From NCBI RefSeq assembly GCF_013778505.1, contig NZ_JAAOWU010000002.1:186001-250000 (forward strand): a DNA stretch of 64,000 bases. Reading direction: 5' to 3'. The notes under the pieces were generated by a model, which did not search any database, was not told where the DNA came from, and saw only the letters and a program-made list of their open reading frames with translations. The position numbers and the translations under genes were made by a program. Source of the stretch: Pseudomonas sivasensis (GTDB lineage: Bacteria; Pseudomonadota; Gammaproteobacteria; Pseudomonadales; Pseudomonadaceae). Positions 39,710 through 46,395 of this stretch are shown in pieces. How positions within the stretch are numbered: the stretch's first letter is position 1; the number at the start of each line of letters is the position of its first letter.

Positions 39710-41380
39710 TTACCAGCTCCTGAATTTGGCGGGCGGGTTGTACAGGCCACCGGACCACTCCACCAGGTCGGCCACGCTCTTGGCGGCCAACAACTCGCGG
39801 GTGGCGTCGGTGCGGCGGATGCCCAAGTCTTCGGGCAAGGCGATCAGGCCTTCGCGACGCATGCGTGCTGTGTCCTTCGGGTTATGGCGCATGCCGATGG
39901 CGGTCACCCCGGCGACGGCGGCGATCATCGCCTGGCGTTCTTCCAGGGAGCGCGCCTTGTACAGGTAGGCAATGCCTTCTTCGGTGAGCAGGTGGGTGAC
40001 GTCGTCACCGTAAATCATGATCGGCGCCAGGGGCATGCCGCTTTTGCGTGCCACTTCCACGGCGTCGAGGGTGTCGACGAAGGTGGGTTTGCCGCCTTCC
40101 TGAAAGGTCTCGACCATCTGCACCACGAGCTTTTTGCCGCGTTCCAGCAGCGCAACCGGCGCATCGTCGTGGCGCATATCCAGCCACGCCGGCGTGCCAT
40201 GGCGGCGACCGCGCGGGTCATGGCCCATGTTCGGCGCCCCACCGAAACCGGCGAGGCGGCCACGGGTAACGGTGCTGGAATGGCCGTCGCCGTCGACTTG
40301 CAGGGTGGCGCCGATAAACAGGTCCACTGCGTACTGGCCGGCCAATTGGCAGAACATGCGGTTGGAGCGCATCGAACCGTCGCGGCCGGTGAAGAACACA
40401 TCCGGGCGGGCGGCGATGTAGTTCTCCATGCCCAGCTCGGTGCCAAAGCAATGCACGCTTTCCACCCAACCGCTTTCGATGGCGGGGATCAGCGTGGGGT
40501 GCGGGTTGAGGGTCCAGTTGCGGCAGATCTTGCCCTTAAGGCCCAGGGATTCGCCGTAGGTGGGCAGGATCAATTCGATGGCGGCGGTGTTGAAACCGAT
40601 GCCGTGGTTGAGCGATTGCACATTGTGTTTTTCGTAGATGCCACGGATCGCCATCATCGCCATCAACACATGCACCGGTTTGATATGGCGCGGGTCGCGG
40701 GTGAACAGCGGCTCGATGTAGAACGGCTTGTCGGCCACCACCACAAAATCCACCCAACTGGCGGGGATGTCGACGCGAGGCAAATCGGTGACGTCATCCA
40801 CCAACTGGTTGACCTGCACGATCACGATGCCATCGCTGAACGCGGCGGGTTCGATCAGCGCCGGAGTGTCTTCGGTGCTGGCGCCGGTGTAGATATTGCC
40901 GGCACGGTCGGCCATGAAACCGGCGGAGAGCACCACGTTGGGGATCAGGTCCACCACCAGCCGTGCATAGAGTTCGATGTAGGTGTGGATCGCGCCGATT
41001 TCCAGCAGGCCGTCTTCCAGCAACTGGCTGATGCGCAGGGATTGGGTGCCGGCGAAGGAGAAATCCAGCTTGCGGGCGATGCCCTTTTCAAACAGGTCCA
41101 GGTGCTCGGACCGCCCGACACTGGGCATGATCATGTGCAAATCGTGAAGCTTGGCCGGGTCGGCCTTGGCCAGCGAGCGCGAGAGGAAGTCGGCTTGCTT
41201 CTGGTTATTGCCTTCCAGCACCACGCGGTCGCCGGGGAGGATCAGCGCCTCAAGCGCCTCAACAATCTTGTCGCTGGGCAGCACCGCGCCGTCTGCGTAC
41301 TTTTTGACCAGCCCGAGCCGCCGCTGCTTCTCGTCGCGCCGCCGCGTCCAGCGCGAGTCGGGGGTTATTGTTGTTGTCAT
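39710..41380 (-). CDS. mdcA: Malonate decarboxylase alpha subunit (acetyl-S-ACP:malonate ACP transferase)
   Basis: 556 residues, first gene of the operon, with GGAG before the ATG. It swaps malonate for acetate on the MdcC thioester. The protein has the CoA-transferase-like two-domain layout: LILPGDRVVLEGNNQKQADF (about 47-66), NVVLSAGFMADRAGNIYTGA in the middle, and GRLAGFGGAPNMGHDPRGRR in the second domain. The operon mdcABCDEGH-madLM contains every subunit and cofactor gene needed to degrade malonate to acetate and CO2 with a soluble enzyme. Confidence 0.96.
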   Translation of the reverse strand: MTTTITPDSRWTRRRDEKQRRLGLVKKYADGAVLPSDKIVEALEALILPGDRVVLEGNNQKQADFLSRSLAKADPAKLHDLHMIMPSVGRSEHLDLFEKGIARKLDFSFAGTQSLRISQLLEDGLLEIGAIHTYIELYARLVVDLIPNVVLSAGFMADRAGNIYTGASTEDTPALIEPAAFSDGIVIVQVNQLVDDVTDLPRVDIPASWVDFVVVADKPFYIEPLFTRDPRHIKPVHVLMAMMAIRGIYEKHNVQSLNHGIGFNTAAIELILPTYGESLGLKGKICRNWTLNPHPTLIPAIESGWVESVHCFGTELGMENYIAARPDVFFTGRDGSMRSNRMFCQLAGQYAVDLFIGATLQVDGDGHSSTVTRGRLAGFGGAPNMGHDPRGRRHGTPAWLDMRHDDAPVALLERGKKLVVQMVETFQEGGKPTFVDTLDAVEVARKSGMPLAPIMIYGDDVTHLLTEEGIAYLYKARSLEERQAMIAAVAGVTAIGMRHNPKDTARMRREGLIALPEDLGIRRTDATRELLAAKSVADLVEWSGGLYNPPAKFRSW

Positions 41381-41449
41381 GGTCGCTCCACGAGGTTAGC
41401 TGTCGTGAGGCTTACCTTAGGAGTGAATCCGGGAGCCATCAATCAAGCT

Positions 41450-41465
41450 TAGCGATGGATCGTTA
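41450..41465. promoter_or_regulatory. Candidate MdcR operator upstream of mdcA
   Basis: TAGCGATGGATCGTTA: seven-base arms around GG with one mismatch (TAGCGAT against TAACGAT), 70-85 bases upstream of the mdcA start, where an activating LysR-type regulator would bind. Inferred from position and symmetry. Confidence 0.5.
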
Positions 41466-41520
41466 CGGTTAGAGTAATGGAACACCTGCAAACACTGACC
41501 TGAGCCCAAAGAAGATCAAC

Positions 41521-41612
41521 ATGTGGGAGGGGGCTTGCTCCCGATGGCGGTGGGTCAGCTAAGTGATGTTTCAACTGACACTCAGCCATCGGGGGCAAGC
41601 CCCCTCCCACAT
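41521..41612. repeat. REPIN
   Basis: ATGTGGGAGGGGGCTTGCTC from 41521 mirrored by GGGGCAAGCCCCCTCCCACA ending at 41612, loop with GGGTCAGC...GCTGA-like symmetry. It lies upstream of the mdc operon, between it and the accessory segment. Confidence 0.9.
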
Positions 41613-41678
41613 TTGCTCACTGATGTCTGTGAGAGTGCGGTCTCAAAAAAAGACTGATCAGTCCCTGCTTGGGACCTT

Positions 41679-41918
41679 TTACAGCGAAGGGCTGACCTGC
41701 TCCAGCGCCCGATCCACCAACAACTGCCCCAACTCGGCCATTTGCTGGATCCCGAGCAAGATGGCGCGCTGGGAAGTGTCCAGGTCGAAGGCCAGGTTGC
41801 AGGTGAGTGCGTTGAGGGAGGACAGGGTTTCGCTGGCGTTGAACAGCAGGGTTTCGGTGTTTTGGTGGGGGTTTACGGTGAAGAGGTTTGCGGGAGGATT
41901 GGGGGTAGGTTTGACCAT
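41679..41918 (-). CDS. Small DUF6124-like protein
   Basis: 79 residues. The pattern LFTVNPHQNTETLLFNASETLSS followed by SQRAILLGIQQMAELGQLLVDRALEQV matches the C-terminal part of DUF6124 proteins, a small soluble helical family found almost only in pseudomonads and often present in several copies. This copy lacks the longer N-terminus of typical members (only VKPTPNPPAN remains). No clear ribosome site. Function unknown. Confidence 0.65.
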   Translation of the reverse strand: MVKPTPNPPANLFTVNPHQNTETLLFNASETLSSLNALTCNLAFDLDTSQRAILLGIQQMAELGQLLVDRALEQVSPSL

Positions 41919-42195
41919 GATTTACAACGCCGATATGTGATGGAGGCTGCGCTCTTTCGCTTGCACGCGAATTAAGGTGGCAGCGGTGCGCCGGTGTGCA
42001 AGACCGGGCATATCGGACCCCGGCAGACCCCGAAGGATCTCCCACGCACAGCCGCCACAACAAATACAGCAGGCATAAAAAACACCCGCTGAATGGCTAT
42101 GGGCGTTGGTGCGCCGAAGACTAGGCGCGCGGACTGCACGCGACAAGTTCATGCACGGCCCAAAATCGTGCAGGAAAAATCCGAAGCCAGCAGGC

Positions 42196-42615
42196 CTACA
42201 ACCTCATGTCGATGCTCACAGCCCCCAAAGCTTCAAGCGGGTAGCTGCGGTACTCATAAACCTCCCCACGGACAATGAGGTGGATGACTCCATCCACCTG
42301 GTTCACTTGCACATCAGGCTCTTTGGTTTTTAGAAATGGATGTGCCGAGACCAGTGACGTGAGTATTTCGTGATCATTACGCAGGTCCTTATGCACGTAG
42401 TACCTGTAGGAAAAGCCCACCGTCGCGCCGCCCTGCCCGTCACGCGCACCATAAATTGAGCTGCCATTGCCCAAGGAGTGCTTCAAAACCACTTCGTCCA
42501 GGTCAGGCGTACCGGATGACATGATCCAATTGCCCCCGATGTATATCAGGCAGGCCACCAGAAGACAGTTACGCAGGACCGGCAAGAGCCCCTTAGTAGC
42601 CCTGAGAAATTGCAT
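42196..42615 (-). CDS. Membrane-anchored small protein, candidate immunity protein
   Basis: 139 residues from the ATG at 42615; GGGGG lies 7 bases upstream, and an in-frame TTG two codons earlier is possible. One membrane segment near the N-terminus (NCLLVACLIYIGGNWIM, about 16-32), then a soluble domain of about 105 residues, most likely periplasmic (VGFSYRYYVHKDLRNDHEIL and VIHLIVRGEVYEYRSYPLEA). I recognise no family. The gene overlaps the 3' end of the toxin-44 gene by 23 bases, so their translation is coupled. That layout is typical of toxin and immunity pairs, hence the proposal; direct evidence is lacking. Confidence 0.7.
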   Translation of the reverse strand: MQFLRATKGLLPVLRNCLLVACLIYIGGNWIMSSGTPDLDEVVLKHSLGNGSSIYGARDGQGGATVGFSYRYYVHKDLRNDHEILTSLVSAHPFLKTKEPDVQVNQVDGVIHLIVRGEVYEYRSYPLEALGAVSIDMRL

Positions 42616-42976
42616 ACTCAATCCCCCTCTTTATCCAATATTGATCTTGGGGATCATCGCCAAAAGGGTCACCGCCCCACCATGATCCAAACTCCGGCTT
42701 GGTGGTTTTTGCGAATGTTTGAGCGACGCCGGCTGCCCGCAACAGAACATGCTCGGGAATGCCGAGTACCGTACCTGTAGCACCATAATTGAAATTACCA
42801 AAAGCTTCGTACTGACGCCCTCGCTTCTTGTAGTTCCATGGACCGGCTGCACGAACCTGGGAATAAAACCACGAATAGGCGAATGCCGAACCGGGCTTGA
42901 GATGAGTGCCCTTGCACTTGGCTGTCGCCATGTTTTCAAGTATTGAAACACCAGGCGGCATTAACGGTACGATCAT
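42593..42976 (-). CDS. Stand-alone polymorphic toxin type 44 domain
   Basis: 127 residues. Almost the whole protein matches the bacterial toxin 44 (Ntox44) domain: SWFYSQVRAAGPWNYKKRGR (about 35-54), QYEAFGNFNYGATGTVLGIP (about 55-74), VLLRAAGVAQ, then GDPFGDDPQDQYWIKRGIEY near the end. This domain normally sits at the C-terminus of large secreted polymorphic toxins. Here no delivery domain is attached: an in-frame stop lies about 50 bases before the ATG, which has AAGG at a fair distance. Either an orphan toxin cassette or the remnant of a larger gene. The predicted immunity gene overlaps downstream. The family call comes from motif memory and should be tested. Confidence 0.75.
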   Translation of the reverse strand: MIVPLMPPGVSILENMATAKCKGTHLKPGSAFAYSWFYSQVRAAGPWNYKKRGRQYEAFGNFNYGATGTVLGIPEHVLLRAAGVAQTFAKTTKPEFGSWWGGDPFGDDPQDQYWIKRGIEYAISQGY

Positions 42977-43163
42977 TTTCGGGGCCTTGGTGGCAGTGAG
43001 GAGCGTAGAACTTAGCCACCGCGCTCAGGCCTGGAAACCCGATAAATCCAAATGCAGAACTCGCCGACAATAACCGCACTCCATTCCTACAAGATGTTCA
43101 GGTTGTTGCTCGGAACCTGTCTCTCTAGCCTTTTTTCGTCCAAGCCCACCACGGGCGACCATC

Positions 43164-43475
43164 GTGAATCCGAACTCTAAACCCAATCTGCGTATGCACA
43201 ACCCACCTCACCCAGGCGAAATTCTGCTTGAGGATGTAGTCCCGGCCCTCGGTATTGCTATCACCGAAATGGCCAGGCGCCTTGGCTTCGCCCGCGATAC
43301 TTTTTCAAGGATCTTGCATGGCCACGCCCCCGTAAGCCCGGACCTTGCCGTCCGGTTGGAGCGAGTCGGCGTAAGTACTGCGCAGTTATGATTATCGATG
43401 CAAAGCGCCTACGACTTGTGGCAGGCCGAGCATCGGGAGCAGCCGATGCTTGAGCCGTTTGCGCGGATTGATTAA
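43164..43475 (+). pseudogene. higA: HigA-type antitoxin gene interrupted by an in-frame TGA
   Basis: The reading from GTG 43164 (or ATG 43194) gives a HigA helix-turn-helix: MHNPPHPGEILLEDVVPALG, then RLGFARDTFSRILHGHAPVS and PDLAVRLERVGVSTAQL. It stops at TGA 43389-43391. In the same frame after the stop the sequence continues without a gap as LSMQSAYDLWQAEHREQPML and EPFARID to TAA at 43475, the normal HigA C-terminus. The stop falls where this family has a conserved Trp (TGG), so a single base change would explain it. No higB toxin gene lies next to it: only 187 bases separate it from the toxin-44 gene. A decayed, orphan antitoxin. Confidence 0.85.
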
Positions 43476-43495
43476 GGAAAAATCCGACCGGACGC

Positions 43496-44188
43496 TCAAC
43501 GTGCCATGACGTTAACCACCACATGCAAAATGAACGCAGGCCCGTAACAAGGTTTCCCCTGTTCATCCTCGATTCTCCAGACTGAAGCCACCGTACAAGT
43601 CTCCCTGGGTGCTGCAAATTCCACACTGATATGCACCGGCTGGCCCGGCAGCGTATCGGCAATCGGGAGCTCGCTGTGCAGGCTGCGCAGATGAATATCC
43701 ATCACTACCTCCAACTGGCCTTGTGGATCTGCGCGGCGGGCAATAACGTATTCCCCATCAACACGCACCAGTCGTCGCCCGCGCCAGGGTCGTGTGCCCA
43801 GGTTCTGAATCTCCCAGGTTTTCTGAAAAACTTCCCCCGGCAACACGACGGTTTGATCAGGCGTCGTGACATCGGCATTGAACACCGCAACGTCCTCCGG
43901 ATCATCAATACCTGCAGCCCGATTGGTGGTAGCCATTGAGCACGCATTACCGGGCGCACCTGTCAGGTCAGCGAAGTAGCGAAACAGCAGCAAGGGAGAA
44001 ACCTGCAATGCCTTCGCCAGCTTGATCAGCGTGCGCACCGACGGGTCCCTGGAAGCTCCAGCCGATAGACCGTACAGGTAGGTTCTGGAAATTCCCGCCT
44101 CCTTGGCCAGCGCAGTCAGGGGCTTGCCCAACTCTCGGCTGCGCCGTGCAACCAGCGACCTGAGGGTATCTCGCGTTCTTATATTCAT
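43496..44188 (-). CDS. XRE-family regulator with a C-terminal NBR1-like Ig domain
   Basis: 230 residues. Residues about 8-72 form an XRE/Cro helix-turn-helix (KPLTALAKEAGISRTYLYGL, then DPSVRTLIKLAKALQVSPLL). After a linker, residues about 103-228 resemble the NBR1 four-tryptophan Ig-like domain: VVLPGEVFQKTWEIQNLGTR with Trp125, PWRGRRLV with Trp135, and VASVWRIEDEQGKPCYGPAF with Trp204. The usual fourth Trp is not obvious. In bacteria such fusions are little studied; the Ig part may bind a peptide or ligand. Divergent from the dioxygenase gene across 231 bases, and so probably its regulator. Confidence 0.82.
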   Translation of the reverse strand: MNIRTRDTLRSLVARRSRELGKPLTALAKEAGISRTYLYGLSAGASRDPSVRTLIKLAKALQVSPLLLFRYFADLTGAPGNACSMATTNRAAGIDDPEDVAVFNADVTTPDQTVVLPGEVFQKTWEIQNLGTRPWRGRRLVRVDGEYVIARRADPQGQLEVVMDIHLRSLHSELPIADTLPGQPVHISVEFAAPRETCTVASVWRIEDEQGKPCYGPAFILHVVVNVMAR

Positions 44189-44229
44189 ACGAAGTTTGCG
44201 GTTCCCATTTTTAGGTGAACGTCATTTCT

Positions 44230-44269
44230 TTGTCCGCCAAAAAAGACAACCTGTCCGCCGCCACGTGTC
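44230..44269. promoter_or_regulatory. Repeated TGTC/GACA motifs in the gap between regulator and dioxygenase
   Basis: TTGTC (44230), GACAA (44245), TGTCC (44252) and TGTC (44266) lie within 40 bases, with TTGTCCGCC and CTGTCCGCC as direct repeats and TTGTC/GACAA as an inverted pair. Plausible operator for the adjacent XRE regulator, placed next to its own start. Confidence 0.35.
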
Positions 44270-44419
44270 TTGAACCATGCACACTCGCCGCCTGCTGGCG
44301 AAGTTGTGAAGGACATGGATGGGGCCCTTTTAGTCAGTCATATCCAGTGTCGTAGTTTCTCGCCTGCTTGCGAACCCAGTGTTTGTTGCATTCCTTTACA
44401 TCTACCTTTGGATATAGCC

Positions 44420-45226
44420 ATGAACCACATCAAAGCGTGCTGTAAATCCGTTGCTCAAACAGGCTTTGGCACCCTGCAAATATCAGAAGCGATGCTGCTG
44501 GATTACAAAAAAATCGTTGAGGGATACTCCGCAATATCGCCAGCCACCAAGGCCTCGTTTTCCTTCGCGAAAGACACCGATGGATTTTTCCCCTTTGGCG
44601 CTGAGTACTCGAGCCTTGAGGATCAGCCAGACCTGTGTGAGCGATTTTGTTACTGGCCTGCGCATTCATCAAAACGAAGAGCGTTTGAATTCACACGAAG
44701 TGAATTTTTTGCCGCCGTTAATGCTTTTGAACAACAGATCAGCGAGCTTGCCCAGGAATTGATGGACGGAATTTGCGCGGAGTTTGGAGCCACTTCGTTG
44801 AACTCTTTGCGTGCAACGTCCTATCTGCAACTGTGTGTCTATGGAGCTAATTCCGGGTCGGATCAGCGCCAGTTTGCTCAGGACCCTCATGAGGATGGTC
44901 ATCTGTTGTCATTTATCAAGCCGACTCGTGATGGCCTCGTCCTGGTTCGAGGCAGCTCGCTGGAGCCGGTACGCCTCTTGGAGAACGAGGTTGCAATCTT
45001 GGCCGGATCGTTACTGACTGACCTCTCAGACTATGCAATTCCCGCTGCATACCACGCGGTTCTGACTCCTCGGAGACCAATGCCACGCAGCTCTCTCATT
45101 TACTTCGTCAACCCTGATGCAGAGCAGGAACTGAGAGGCTTTTTCCGCCACCAGCCGATCGACTTGAAAAGCGCCGCCAACGCGCGCCATACCGGTTTCG
45201 GTAATCAACCCCTTCAATTGAACTGA
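44420..45226 (+). CDS. Isopenicillin-N-synthase-like Fe(II)/2-oxoglutarate dioxygenase
   Basis: 268 residues from the ATG at 44420 (MNHIKACCKSVAQTGFGTLQ); in-frame starts back to 44270 give sequence that does not look like this family. The double-stranded beta-helix core shows the iron site: His157 and Asp159 in QDPHEDGHLLSFI, and His212 in PAAYHAVLTP. Arg223 and Ser225 (PRSSLIYFV) match the RxS pair that binds the 2-oxoglutarate carboxylate. The N-terminal part (SEAMLLDYKKIVEGYSAISP) is the usual lid-like region. Likely hydroxylates or oxidises a small molecule; the LysE exporter gene 22 bases downstream suggests an amino-acid-like substrate or product. Substrate unknown. Confidence 0.8.
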   Translation: MNHIKACCKSVAQTGFGTLQISEAMLLDYKKIVEGYSAISPATKASFSFAKDTDGFFPFGAEYSSLEDQPDLCERFCYWPAHSSKRRAFEFTRSEFFAAVNAFEQQISELAQELMDGICAEFGATSLNSLRATSYLQLCVYGANSGSDQRQFAQDPHEDGHLLSFIKPTRDGLVLVRGSSLEPVRLLENEVAILAGSLLTDLSDYAIPAAYHAVLTPRRPMPRSSLIYFVNPDAEQELRGFFRHQPIDLKSAANARHTGFGNQPLQLN

Positions 45227-45248
45227 TACCCAGGCGGTCGAGCACTTC

Positions 45249-45884
45249 ATGACTCCAGACCTCAACGTCTTTTATCTCGAAGGTCTTCTACTGGGCATCG
45301 GACTGTTCGCCGCTCCTGGACCGAAGGACACCCTGGTTATTCGCCAGGGTGTCAGTCGCAGCCCTGTCTGGGGTGTGGTGGCGGTATGCGTGTTCGCCGA
45401 TATCATCCTCATCGCTCTTGGGGTCATGGGCTTGGGCTCGTTGCTCGGCAGCAAGCCAGGTTTGGTGGCGTTACTGCTGCTGTCGGGAGCGGCCTATCTG
45501 TTGTGGTTTGGCTGGCAGCGGTTATTGGCTTGTGTGCGTAACCAGTCGATGCCAGATACTCAAAGCAACCTCACCTCACAGCGCGGATTACTGCGCACGG
45601 CGGTGATACTTGGATTTGCCAATCCGTATGCTTGGCTGGATACCGTGGTGCTAATTGGCTCTATTGGTGCGGCAAAGCCCGTCAGCCAACAAGCGTTCTT
45701 TGCCGGCGGAGCAATGACCGCGTCGCTGGTATGGTTTGTGGTTTTGGCGTTGGGATGCCAAAGGTTGACGGGGCTATTTCGTTCGGCAAAGGTCTGGCGT
45801 TTGTTGGACGCCGGCGTGGTGATTTTGATGGTGTACCTCGCGGGTATGCTGATTGCTGATTTTCATCTGCTGCAGCGTCTCTGA
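45249..45884 (+). CDS. LysE-family exporter
   Basis: 211 residues with about six hydrophobic segments. The N-terminal GLLLGIGLFAAPGPKDTLVI (about 12-31) has the AAPGPK form of the LysE/RhtB motif, and GFANPYAWLDTVVLIGSIGA (about 121-140) is the second family signature. Such proteins export amino acids and related compounds through the inner membrane. The gene follows the dioxygenase gene by 22 bases, almost surely in one operon. I infer export of a product or of excess substrate. Confidence 0.9.
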   Translation: MTPDLNVFYLEGLLLGIGLFAAPGPKDTLVIRQGVSRSPVWGVVAVCVFADIILIALGVMGLGSLLGSKPGLVALLLLSGAAYLLWFGWQRLLACVRNQSMPDTQSNLTSQRGLLRTAVILGFANPYAWLDTVVLIGSIGAAKPVSQQAFFAGGAMTASLVWFVVLALGCQRLTGLFRSAKVWRLLDAGVVILMVYLAGMLIADFHLLQRL

Positions 45885-45939
45885 ACGGGAAACCGCCCTC
45901 ACCACAGGGGCCTTTCATTTCTCATGGAGAATGCGCCAC

Positions 45940-46395
45940 TCAGGCCAACCCGGACTCCACCAGCAGCGCCTCAAGCCCCATCAAATCCGGCACCTTCGCC
46001 ACATGCTCCCCCACCTGCACCGCTGCCAGTTCCAGCGGGCACAGCGGCACGTCCACATAGCTCAACTCGCTATCGAGCTTGTACGACCGCGGAATACCCT
46101 GGATCACCAGCGCAATAAACTTCAACGTCGTCCGCCCGCCCAGCGCATTCAACACCACGATCCGCGAGCGTTCGCCGGTCACGCTGGCCTCGCCGCACAC
46201 GGCTTCGAAACTGATCAACGGAATCTGCCGATCCCGCCACGTCACTTGCCGCAAATACCACGGCGGTGCGTCGCTGGCCGGTTCGCCGCGTTGGAAGTCG
46301 ATCAACTCGGCGATGGCGACGTTGGGCAGTACCAGGTGACGGTCGGCCAGGGGCAGCAGCAGGCCGGTGAGTTGGCTGGTGCGGTGGTCAAGCAT
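45940..46395 (-). CDS. chpC: CheW-like protein ChpC
   Basis: 151 residues, a single CheW domain: TGLLLPLADRHLVLPNVAIA (about 10-29), WYLRQVTWRDRQIPLISFEA (about 46-65) and LKFIALVIQGIPRSYKLDSE. Directly after chpA (8-base overlap), at the end of the pil-chp operon, which is the position of chpC in P. aeruginosa. ChpC is a second coupling protein of the type IV pilus chemosensory array. The chpB methylesterase gene, which precedes chpC in P. aeruginosa, is absent. Confidence 0.88.
   Translation of the reverse strand: MLDHRTSQLTGLLLPLADRHLVLPNVAIAELIDFQRGEPASDAPPWYLRQVTWRDRQIPLISFEAVCGEASVTGERSRIVVLNALGGRTTLKFIALVIQGIPRSYKLDSELSYVDVPLCPLELAAVQVGEHVAKVPDLMGLEALLVESGLA

Noticed and set aside
42977..43163. 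Search for a higB toxin next to higA
   Set aside because: Only 187 bases are available and neither strand encodes a RelE/HigB-like sequence.
43389..43391. TGA in higA read as selenocysteine or as readthrough
   Set aside because: The expected residue is Trp, no selenocysteine insertion element is seen, and one base change from TGG is the simpler account.
45892..45911. Weak hairpin (GCCCT ... AGGGGC) after the LysE gene as a terminator
   Set aside because: Short stem and only an interrupted T stretch follow; not strong enough to list as a feature.
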